Origin: Cyathus striatus
Lineage: Eukaryota > Basidiomycota > Agaricomycetes > Agaricales > Nidulariaceae
Reading direction: 5' to 3'
Assembly: GCA_025738555.1 (NCBI GenBank)
Contig: JAOVFP010000003.1
Location: 310,001-374,000 of the forward strand
DNA: 64,000 nt
How positions within the stretch are numbered: the stretch's first letter is position 1; every line of letters starts with the position of its first letter. Made by a program: the position numbers and the translations under genes. The notes below the pieces were generated by a model. The model was given only the letters and a program-made list of their open reading frames with translations, had not been told where the DNA came from and did no database searches. Positions 22,839 to 33,468 of the stretch are shown one piece after another.

Positions 22839-25800
22839 AGAGCAGCTCCAGTGACTCTGCACAGGCTGAGGGCCGCATTAATCTCTCCTGTGCAACTAAG
22901 GAGATAAGACTAAATGCATCTGCTCTTTATGATCCCCAAGCTGTAAATATTCCATTGACTTCGTTTTCTCCAGCTACACCAGATATGCCTCTTTCCTTCC
23001 TTTTGCTCATCGATTCTGGTTCAACCCACTGTTTTGCTGACTCGTTGTTTTTGAGGGAGCACAACCTCCCCACAACTCTGGTCCCTCCCATTGCACTGAA
23101 ACTTTTTGACAGTACTTCTAACTCCATACTTACAGAGAGTACATTATTATCTATAATATTTCCTACTGGTAAATGCATGGATATTGATTTCTATGTAACT
23201 CCACTCAATTCTTCCTGCTCTGTGGTATTAGGATTTAACTGGCTCTCCCAACACAATCTGTTGATTGACTGGACTGAGAGATGTATACTTGGCTTCCAAA
23301 CCCCAGTTCTAGGAGAATCTTCTCCATCTTTGTCGACACCTGCACTGAAGGCATCTGCTTCCTTGCAAACCCCTCCATCACCAGCTTCATCTTCTGTTCC
23401 TCTGTCAGACAATAGTCCACCTCCTAGTATCTCACTCATTAACGCTGCAGCTTTTCTCCAGGCTAGTAAGCTTGCAGGCTTGCAGATGTTTAGAATACAA
23501 GTCAGTGCTGTAGTTTCAGCTTCTGCTGCTGCCATGGCTGCAGAAGCTGTGGACCTTTCCAATATTCCTCCAGAATACCACGAGTTTGCTGATGTCTTCA
23601 GCAAAACATGAGCAGACACTCTTGCTCTGCATCGCCCTTACGATCTCCAGATCAACTTGGAGGAAGGTATGTCTCCTCCAGTCGGTACTGTGTATTCACT
23701 CTTGCAGTTCGAGTTGGCCTCTCTATGAGAGTTCATTGACGAACATCTCTGGATTGGCTTCATCCATCCTTCTCATTCTCCACACGGAGCACCTGTGCTC
23801 TTTTTCTGGAAGAGTGATGGATCCCTTTGACTCTGTGTCGATTTCCATGGGCTCAATGCAATCTCCAAAAAGGATCGATATCCCCTTCCCCTTATTTCTG
23901 ACCTCCTTGACTCTCCTTGCAAGGCTAGAATCTACACTAAGATTGATCTCCACCACACTTACCACTTAGTCCACATTGCTGATGGAGATGAGTGGAAGAC
24001 CACTTTTTGCACTCACTATGGCTTGTTTGAATGGCTAGTCATGCCATTTGGACTCACCAATGCACCTGCGGCTTTCCAATGTTTCATGAATGACATCTTC
24101 AAGGACATGCTCAATGTGTGTGTTACAGTCTACCTCAATGATATACTAATCTACTCCAATAGTCTCTAGGAGCACAAATGGCACGTTAAAGAAGTCCTCA
24201 AGTATTTATGCCAACATGGGCTCTATGCCCAGGCGAACAAGTGCAAATTTCACACTGAATCTGGTGAGTACTTAGGTTACATCCTTTCTCTGGGCGGCCT
24301 CACTATGTCCCAGGATAAAGTCCAAACTATTAGGGATTGGCCTGAGCCTAAGAAGGTTAAAGACATTCAGTCTTTCCTTGGGTTTGCCAATTTCTATAGG
24401 TGCTTTATCCAGCACTACTCTGACATTGTAGTGCCCCTCACTCATCTTACCCGCAAGGGTTTGAAATCGGACTTTTCTCTGGATTGCCATTCAGCATTCA
24501 AGAAAATTAAGGATGCCTTCACTACAGCCCCTGTACTCACTCATTGGGTCCCTGATGCCCAGATTATTGCAAAGACTGATGCCTCTGATTATGCTCTCGG
24601 AGAAATCCTCTCTATTGTCACTGATGATGGTGATATTCACCCCATTGTGTTCCATTCCCATACCTTCACCACTCCTGAACTGAATTATGACACCCATGAC
24701 AAGGAACTCCTGGCTATCTTTGAAGCTTTTCGTGTCTGGCAACACTACTTGGAAGGTTCTGGTACTCTGGTTGATGTGGTTACTGACCATAAAAACTTAG
24801 AGTATTTCTCCACCACCAAGATTCTCACTTGCCACCAGGCTTGTTGGTCAGAGTACCTGTCTCAGTTCAATCTGGTTATTCATTTCCACCCAGGGAAACT
24901 TGGTGTGGAACCTGACGCTTTAACTAGACAATGGGACATCTACTCTAAAGGGGGGAATAACGACTATGCCAAAGTCAATCCACACAACTTTTGCCCTGTT
25001 TTTACCCAAGAACAGCTCATCGCCTCTATCTGTGCCACCACACTCCTTCATCCTGTTCTCTGTGCCAGCATCATCATGGATGTTGAGCAACTCCACCGCA
25101 ACATCCTCACTGCCCAACCCTTAGACACTGTCGCATCCATTCACCTTCACAATTCCACTAATCATTGGTCTGTTGGTTCAGATGGCTTACTCTGCCTCAA
25201 CAACCAGATCTATGTCCCAGATGACAATTCTCTCTGCCTTCGCATTGTCTAGTACAAACATGACCATTTACTCACCAGACACCCTGGTCAGAACAAGACC
25301 TTGGATAACATTTGATGGGAATATACTTGGCCTGAACTCTGTACTTATGTCAAGGATTATTGTAAGTCTTGCACCACCTACTTACAGTCTAAACCACAGC
25401 ATCACTGTCCCTATGGTACCTTGAAGCAATTGCCTATCCTGGAGTGCCCATGGCACTCTATATCTATGGACTTCATTGAAATGCTTCCCATCTCTGGATT
25501 TGAAAAGTACAATTCAATCCTAGTTATTGTTGACTGCCTTAGCAAGCAAGCTATCTTCATCCCTTGCCATAACACCATCACCTCCGCCCAGCTTGCTAAG
25601 CTCTTTGTCATGCATGTATTCTCTAAGCATGGTGTTCCCAGCCACATTACCTCTGATTGTGGTTCAGAGTTCATCTCCCACTTCTTCTGGTCTCTTGGTA
25701 AGGTTCTTGACATTAATCTACACTTTACCTCTGGATATCATCCAGAAGGCAACAGACAAACTGAACACATTAACCAAGTTTTAGAGCAGTACCTTGGCAT

Positions 25801-26555
25801 TTACTGCAATTACCAGCAGGACAACTGGGCCAATCTCCTTCAATCACTGAGTTTGCATATAATAATACACTGAGCTTGACCACTAATACAACTCCTTTCT
25901 TCGCCAATAAGGGTTATCATCCACAGATTACAGTCTATCCTGAATGTGACGTTACCTCTGTTCATGCTAGGGACTACACTGTGGACCTCCAGGAACTTCA
26001 TGAAAATCTCAAGGCCAAAATAGCACTTGCTCAGAAGCACTATCAGGTTGGAGCAGACAACTGTCACTTGCCTGCCCTGGAGTTCAAAATTGGAACTAAA
26101 GCCTTTTTCCATGCTAAGTTCTTCAACACCACTCGCCCTTCCAAGAAATTGGCTGAAAAGTATTACAGTCCTTTTGAGATCATTGCCGAAACTGGTACCC
26201 ACTCCTGCACTCTTAGACTCCCTTCCAATTTCTGAGCTGTACACCCTGTATTCCATGTTTCTATGCTCGAGCCCACAGTTGAAAACACTATCCCTGGTCA
26301 AGAGATACCTCTGCCTCCCCCTGTGGAAATTGACAGAGATATCGAGTTTGAGATCAGTGAGATCTGCGACTCCAAGCTAGATTGCCAGTTCAAGAAATGT
26401 CCTCTTTGTTACTTAGTCCAATGGACTGGTTATAAGGAACTGACAAAGAACTCACTTGGTTGGCTGCCACTGAAGTAGAACATGCTACAGAGCTCATAGA
26501 GGAATTTCACACTTATTATCCCAATAAGCCTAATCTTTCTACTCCTGTTACTTAG
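22839..26555 (+). pseudogene. Chromovirus A pol: protease, RT, RNase H, integrase, chromodomain (decayed)
   Basis: In order: protease LLIDSGSTHC (about 23000); reverse transcriptase (23750-24300) with [15 protein letters not shown] and an active site reading YLND instead of YLDD; RNase H (24500-24950) with TDASDYALGE and LVIHFHPGKLG; integrase (25250-25900) with zinc-binding and DDE core pieces (DFIEMLPISG, ITSDCGSEF, GYHPEGNRQTEHIN); then a C-terminal chromodomain (YLVQWTGY). Stops in frame are TGA at 23609, 23726, 23828, 25313 and 26233 and TAG at 24167 and 25250. One-base frameshifts fall near 25850 and 26440. No flanking LTRs are recognisable. It is dead. Confidence 0.82.
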
Positions 26556-26879
26556 ACTTTCTCTGCTTACATTTTCGTTTCTCTGCTATAGTTTATTGTA
26601 TATCTGTATTCGTCATGACCAAAGGTTGAAGATTGACACTTCTCTGGACACTACTTACATGATGACCACTATGTTTAATAAGCATAGCTGATTTGTCACT
26701 TTGCATACTTAATGAGGTGGGCTGAGAGTGGAAGTATGGGGTTGTATTGGTTTTCTCCTAAGGTGTTTCTCTTTACTCCGTCTTACTGTTTACTCTTACT
26801 TTTCATTCTCCTTGTGCCAAAAAATCATTAAAGTCAACAAAAAACAAGTATATATGATTTTTTCCCTGCCTACTGTACA
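26556..26879. other. 3' flank of chromovirus A
   Basis: Contains a purine-rich tract (GAGGTGGGCTGAGAGTGGAA at 26714-26733) that may be the polypurine tract, but no convincing LTR follows before the convergent gene at 26880. Confidence 0.4.
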
Positions 26880-29800
26880 CTACTTGTCTTCATCTTCTTC
26901 TTCCTCCTCATTACTCCCGGACTCATTAGTCTCTGCCGGAGTACCCTCCTCTGCTGCCTGTGTGGTTGTCATCAACCTGTTCAATGTGCCCATCAACTCC
27001 ATGTGCATGCTGACATTCCTTCCTAAGGCCTCCATCAGCATGTCTGATAAGGGGCTCCTGGAGTTGAGCTGCATCGCCAGCTTGTCATGCTCATTCTCCA
27101 CTAGGAACAACTGGTCCCTCAGAATCTTGCACTTGGTGTCGAACATCTTGACCTTGGTCCACCATTCATCTGCTTGTTTTTCCATGACCTCTAACTTTGA
27201 CCTTGCCACTGCCAGTTGCATCTGCAACTCCTCCACCAATTGCTCCTGCCCCACACCACTGGTCTTCATCTTCTCCAGACCAATTCTCTGCTCCTCTGTG
27301 TTCCCTGGGACTACAGTCCCCCACATTATTCCCTCATTGTCATACCTCCTCTTCTTTGTCCGACATGCCTTGCATGCCTTGTGGTTCATTTTCTTTCCCC
27401 TAGGAGCGAGTCAGAACAACTCTGAAAGACAAATGGACAACTTACATAAGTGTCAGCCAATTATTTTCATTAAATGCCTAGGTTTTATGATCATGGTGAT
27501 CATATAAGCTAGGCATTTTTTTTATGATCACCCACTATTATATATGTAGTAGTGAATGTATGATTACTAGTGAATGTATAAGTGATCATAAGTGATCTTT
27601 CAGTGTTTTAGTAGTGTTTCAGGTGGATATTTACTTACTACTGGTACTAATGAATGTAATGGTGATCATAGGTGATCATTAGGTGTTTCAAGTGCATATT
27701 CACTTATTACTGGTACTAAAGAATGTATATGTGATCATAAGTGATCATTATATATTACAATAGCATATTATTTTGAATAATATTATATATATCACACATG
27801 TGACATATCTTGAACTTGTCACACATATTCCCGCGCCTCACATTGTTCCCGCGCTTCACATTTGTGACATCCTTCTCGCGCGTCACGTCTGTCACGCATA
27901 TTCCCGCGCATCACGCATATTCCCGCGCATCACGCACATTCTCGCGCTTCATGCACATTCCCGTGCATCACATATTCCCGTGCATCACATCTGTCACATT
28001 CTTTCTGTGTGTCACATCCGTCACACATATTCGCACGCATCACATTTGTCACATATATTCGCACGTGTCACGCTATTCACGCGTGTCACATATATTCGCA
28101 CGCGTCACACTATTCGCGTTTGTCACATATATTCGCACGCGTCACACTGTTCATGCGTGTCACGCTATTCACGCGCGTCACGCTATTCACACGCGTCACG
28201 CTATTCACACGCGTCACGCTATTCATGGGTGTCACGCTATTCACGCGTGTCACGTGCGTCACATTTGTCATTTGTCACACTTTTAGCGCTCGTCACACAT
28301 GTCACCTGCTTTCATTTGTCACACTTTGCACAACTATCATGCATTTGATGGTGTTATTCTTTGATTCACATTACATGTTTTATGTGTGTCACTCATTATG
28401 CTTTTTGCATATGTTACATTTTTTACAATTTTCACAGCTCAGTAATGTAATTTGGCTTTTGAAATTGACAACATATCTAGATGTGGAATCTATATTAAGT
28501 GGGGGATACTTAGTATATCACCTGTCATAGTCTACTAGTCCATCATGGTTTTCATATATATCATGTTTTTGATGTATATCACATATCAAGTTTTTCATGT
28601 TCTCAATTTGAATTTCAATTGCTTCTGACATTTACTCACACTTGTGGAGCCTGAAGGCACAGTAGGAAGGAGAATCATGATGTACTGAACACTTAACACC
28701 CAGGGAGAGAAGCTGATTATGTGTATCTGATTACCTGTAAATCTATACCATTGTTCAAATTGTTACAGAACAGAAGTATCCAACAGTGCAGAGTAAATTA
28801 TTAAAGCAAAGGAAACAATCATGTTCTTGCTAAACTGAAGGTTGTAACAAGAAATGTGACAATTAGTAAATTATAGAAGTGTAACAATAATAAGAAGCCA
28901 GATTGAAACATGTAGAGTGTGTATGTAAGTCCACTGACATTTTACAATCAAGACTAGAGATGTGATATGATGCTATTGAACATTTTCATATTGAACAATT
29001 TGGTGATAGACCCACACATGGACAAAAAATGTGAAAGAATGGTGAAATATGTGATTCTACATCACATCAAACTTACACATCTCAGTTATTAAATGATCAT
29101 TATTCTTGTATCACTATTGGTTATAACGATATCTTCAATATACATTATTGATTCATATCTGTTTACTCTATATGACTACATAATCTTGTGATATATTTAT
29201 ACAGAGAGAAAATGAAAACTATCTCAACTCTTACTGATATTGTGTCACAATCAGTTTCACTTCTACACTGCTACATGTACTTATATCTCTGACATATGCT
29301 GTTTATACTTATACTTAAACCTTATGGCTTCATCTTTTAAACAAGCATATGACTACTAGCAGGATCAACCAGGTAACTACTCAGACAGCATCAGGGAGTG
29401 GTCCATGCACATGCTATTGCTGAGTATTCCCTGCTTACCATAGCTTTCAAATTTTGATATATTGTCAATATCAAAAGCCAAATTACATTACTGAGCTGTG
29501 AAAATTGTAAAAAATGTAACATATGCAAAAAGCATAATGAGTGACACATAAAACATGTAATGTGAATCAAAGAGTAACACCATCAAATGCATGATAGTTG
29601 TGCAAAGTGTGACAAATGAAAGCAGGTGACATGTGTGACGAGCGCTAAAAGTGTGACAAATGATAAATATGATGCACGTGACACGCATGAATAGCGTGAC
29701 ACGCGTGAATAGCGTGACACGCGTGAATAGCGTGACACGCATGAATAGCGTGACACGCATGAATAGCGTGACACGCATGAATAGCGTGACACGCATGAAT

Positions 29801-30660
29801 AGCGTGACACGCATGAATAGTGTGACACGCATGAATAGCGTGACGCGCGTGAATAGCGTGACGCGCGTGAATAGCGTGACGCGCGTGAATAGCGTGACGC
29901 GCGTGAGCAGTGTGACGCGTGCGAATATATGTGACAAATGTGACACACAGAAAGAATGTGACAGATGTGATGCGCGGGAATATGTGATCCATGGGAATGT
30001 GCATGAAGCGCGAGAATGTGCGTGATGCGCGAGAATGTGCGTGATGCACGAGAATGTGCGTGATGCACGAGAATGTGCGTGATGCACGAGAATGTGCGTG
30101 ATGCACGAGAATGTGCGTGATGCACGAGAATGTGCGTGATGCACGAGAATGTGCGTGATGCACGAGAATGTGCGTGATGCGCGAGAATGTGAAAAATGCC
30201 TAGCTTATATGATTACCATGATCATAAAACCTAGGCATTTAATGAAAAAATTGGCTGACACCCCTCCAACTTACTTGAGATCCAGAAAACACTTCCTATT
30301 GAACTTGCTGCACACATTGCAAGGGACCTTAGGCAAGACATAGGCCTCCTTTTCTTTCTTCTCTGTGGCTGTCTTGGCTTTCTCCACACCCTTACCCTTC
30401 TTCTCCGCCAATGCCCTCACTTCTTCCACTTTGATGTCGAACTTGTCCCCAGTCTGGCTCTCTGTCCTCATATGACTCTTGCTTCCAGACGGGCTAGCCT
30501 TGCTGCTAGCATTGTCTTCCTCCACCTTGTCGTCCACCAGAGCCTTGCTCTTTATTCCCTTGTGTTGGGAAGTCCAGGTCATAGTCTTCTTTTTAGGTGG
30601 CTTTGGCATCACCTCTGTCACATCCTCCAGAATCATATTGGGAGGCATGCTGACAGCCAT
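26880..30660 (-). CDS. Cysteine-rich coiled-coil protein gene with a foldback element in its intron
   Basis: Exon 1 is 30275-30660 (ATG at 30660) and exon 2 is 26880-27399, together 906 nt or 301 codons plus stop with no interruption. The intron runs from a GTAAGTTG donor to a CTCCTAG acceptor and contains FB2. The protein has a Lys-rich N-terminal half, a cysteine cluster CNVCSKFNRKC..CKACRTKKRRY resembling a Zn2Cys6 centre in which the sixth Cys is Tyr, a long coiled coil and an acidic Glu/Asp tail. Without FB2 the intron would be 46 nt, normal here. It converges on chromovirus A. I do not know its function; DNA binding is possible. It may still be expressed if the 2.9-kb intron is spliced. 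Confidence 0.68.
27446..28440 (+). repeat. FB2 left arm
   Basis: Starts with a tip containing a CCTAGG-centred inverted motif, then AT-rich GTGATCATAAGTGATC units (27540-27780) and then repeats of GCGTCACGCTATTCAC type (27830-28280). It has fewer unit copies than the right arm. Confidence 0.8.
29301..29376 (-). other. Diverged 18S rRNA 5'-end fragment in the FB2 loop
   Basis: On the minus strand this begins TACCTGGTTGATCCTGC, identical to the 5' end of eukaryotic 18S rRNA over 17 nt, continues AGTAGTCATATGCTTGT, then a degraded AAAGATTAAGCCAT block and AAGTATAAAC. It is closer to 18S than the FB1 copy, so the shared ancestor of the loops carried it. Confidence 0.8.
29500..30266 (-). repeat. 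FB2 right arm
   Basis: Contains about fourteen copies of an 18-bp unit ATGAATAGCGTGACACGC (29687-29910) and about nine copies of a 19-bp unit GATGCACGAGAATGTGCGT (30010-30190), then the inverted tip. The left arm carries far fewer of each, so the arms have expanded independently. Confidence 0.82.
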
Positions 30661-30769
30661 TATCGATGAGATTACTGCAATTGCAGTAAAAGTGCTTGGA
30701 CATCTGCAACTGCAACTATGAAACAGCTTTATGTCATTGCAGTCCATTATTGTAGGGAATGCTTAATAT

Positions 30770-32038
30770 CTGCTTCTACCACCTGCTGTCATTGCTTCAT
30801 ATTTACTTCACTATACTGCAGTATCTGCTTCAGGGTTGGGACATTTGCTTTATAGATGTGCAGTAGTTGCTTCAGAATTGTTTCAACCTGTTGCAGTAAT
30901 TGCATCATAATTGTTTCATGTATTTTCAGCGATTGGTTCAGATTTGCTTCCTCATTTTGTAGTGATTACTTCATTGTTGCTTCATCAGTTTGCACTATTT
31001 ATGTCATGTGTTTGCTTCATGTTTGCTTCAATCTGTTGCAGAACTTGCTTCATATATTTTCTATACATGCTTCAACATTGCTTCAACCCATTGCAGTATA
31101 TGTTTCATATTTGCTTCATCCTGTTGTAAGATTTGCTTTATGTTTGCTTCAATCTGTTGCAGAACTTGCTTCATATATTTCCTGTACATGCTTCAATTTG
31201 CTTCAACCTATTGCAGTATTTGCTTCATATTTGCTTCATCCTGTTGTAGTATTTGTTTCATATATTTCCTGTATATGCTTCAAAATTGCTTCAACCTATT
31301 GCAGTATTTGCTTCATACTTGCTTCATCCCATTGTAGGAACTGCTTCATAGTTGCTTCATCCTGTTGTAGTATTTGCTTCATGTTTGCTTCAACCTGTTG
31401 CAGAACTTGCTTCATATATATCCTGTACATGCTTCAAAATTGCTTCAACCTATTGCAGAATTTGCTTCATATTTGCTTCACTCTGTTGTAGGAATTGCTT
31501 CAACATTGCTTCAACCCATTGCACATTGCAGTATTTGCTTCATATTTGCTTCACCCTGTTGTAGGAATTGCTTCAATATTGCTTCAACCCATTGCAGTAT
31601 TTGCTTCATATTTGCTTCATCCTGTTGTAGTATTTGCTTCATATATTTCCTGTACATGCTTCAAAATAGCTTCAACCTGTTGCAGTATTTGCTTCATAAT
31701 TGCTTCATCCTGTTGTAGAAATTGTTTCATAATTGATTCATCCTGTTGTAGTATTTGCTTCAAAATTGCTTCATCCTGTTGTAGTATTTGCTTCATATAT
31801 TTTCTGTACATGCTTCAAAATAGCTTCAACCTGTTGCAGTATTTGCTTCATAATTGCTTCACCCTGTTGCAGTATTTGCATCATGCTTGCTTCAACCTGT
31901 TGTAGTATTTGCTTCATATATTTCCTGTACATGCTTCAAAATAGCTTCAACCCATTGCAGTATTTGCTTCATATATATCCTGTACATGCTTCAAAATTGC
32001 TTCAGCCTATTGCAGTATTTGCTTCATGTTTGCTGTAT
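30770..32038. repeat. Minisatellite built on TTGCTTCA
   Basis: About 1.27 kb of interspersed 15-33 bp units: TTGCTTCA(A/T), CCTGTTG(C/T)AGTATTTGCTTCATA and TATTTCCTGTACATGCTTCA alternate in a higher-order pattern of about 85-110 bp. The array lies just upstream of the cysteine-rich gene on its 5' side. All three plus-strand frames are partly open simply because the unit lacks stops; I do not regard them as coding. Confidence 0.85.
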
Positions 32039-32169
32039 GTGTCACTCCCACACATGTCTCAACTGACTATCAACTGACTCTCACCTGACTCTCATCCGAC
32101 TGTCATTTGACTCTTAACTGAGTCTCATTAGAGTCAGTTGAGAGTCAGTTGAGACTTCCTGAGTGACAC
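32039..32169. mobile_element. Small MITE, 131 bp, abutting the minisatellite
   Basis: The ends are inverted repeats GTGTCACTC / GAGTGACAC, and the inside is a near-complete fold of TCAACTGACT repeats facing AGTCAGTTGAGA repeats. It has no coding capacity. A target duplication is not clear. Confidence 0.6.
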
Positions 32170-32787
32170 ACTAGGACAAGTGTGCACAGTCATCACACTT
32201 ACCTAGACTATAGTTTCTCACAGTCCTCACACATGTTGGAAAAGCATGACATGTTCAAAAGTGTGATATATCGGAAGAAGCATGACATATGTGACATGTA
32301 GGGAAAGCATGACATGTGTGACATGTTGTTGCACCATGTTGTGACTGCGTGATCAATATGAATCCGGCTTGGCTTGATCACTGGCACAGCAGCATCCGTC
32401 TGCCTGGTGTCATCGGCCAGGCTGCCAGTTCCCCAATCTATATCTGCCACATTGGTGCCCACTGCGCGAGAAATGACTTGTACTTACTGCTTAAGTGCCT
32501 TATACTGGGGGTGCACAATGCCACAACGCTCTCACATGGCTAGTGACGTGATGGTCACACCATGTGACCAAAAGTGTCACAAATCTTGACCCAGTTCTGT
32601 TCTTCGCATTTCCTGGGTGTTTCTTCATACTTTTCTTTTCTCTTTTCACTCCTATTTTAACTAATGTTATGCTAGATGTCGTAAATATATTATTTAAGTA
32701 GTGTAATATGTATGAATTCCTATATTCTCTTATAACTACTGGTTAAAACAAGGTGACAGCTGTGAAATTGTGACATCTTATATCAGT
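32170..32787. other. Intergenic with FB-arm-like GCATGACATGTGTGAC repeats
   Basis: 32225-32325 has four imperfect copies of AAAGCATGACATGT-type units resembling the inner arms of FB1. The open frame 32349-32543 has no motif I recognise. Confidence 0.4.
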
Positions 32788-33468
32788 CAATCAGGCAGTG
32801 TTGTGCAGCACAGTGGATATCCATGTGACATCCACATCTCCACGTGAACATGGATTTACATACATGCCTGTGGATGTGGATTTTCCCATTTAGGGAAAAC
32901 CCATGGATGCACATCAAATGTGTGATGATGCACAAATGCACAAGCCAAGCACCAACTAAACACAGTGATTTAGCTCGCTTTTTACTTGAATAAAACATAT
33001 ATATGCACCTTCTGTACACGTGTAGAATATACAAGTGAGAATAAAAAGAATTTACAGTGAAGCACAAGTTATGTCAGCCAATTCTTCATCAAAGTCCCTA
33101 TCAGCATCAAGGTCTAACAGCTCATGTAACTCCATTTCATCATCTAAGTTGCAAATCAAAGATTGAGACACTATGTTAGTCCAATAGGCATTTGTAAAAT
33201 CAAAAAGATCTCAAATAGAAATCTTTGTAGGCTCATCAAAGCTATCTGAAGTAAAATCTTCGTCATCTTCATCATCCAGACACACTACTTCTGCCATCTT
33301 ATCTGCAATATCTCTAAGAGATCAAACAGATGAGGATTCATTGGAATCCTCCTCCAAACCAGAGCACAGATACTGTTTTCATCAAAACCTGTGCTATCAG
33401 CACATGGAGGTTCTGAAATAACCACCATGTCATCATCACCCATCTGATCAGTTGAACTGACAGAGGTT

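Larger units (their letters stand above)
27446..30266. mobile_element. Foldback element FB2, inserted at a 5' splice site
   Basis: The ends match FB1 (GTGTCAGCCAA at 27450 onward and reversed to 30261, with the same ATAA and CCCTC outer bases). It is flanked by an exact 8-bp direct repeat CAACTTAC at 27438-27445 and 30267-30274. In the sense of the host gene this reads GTAAGTTG, the 5' splice site. Arms are about 27446-28440 and 29500-30266; the loop matches the FB1 loop in reverse. No protein is encoded. Confidence 0.85.

Noticed and set aside
30856..31905. Cys/Phe/Leu-rich open frames across the TTGCTTCA minisatellite
   Set aside because: The repeat unit lacks stop codons in several frames; composition reflects the repeat, and no start context or conservation is seen.
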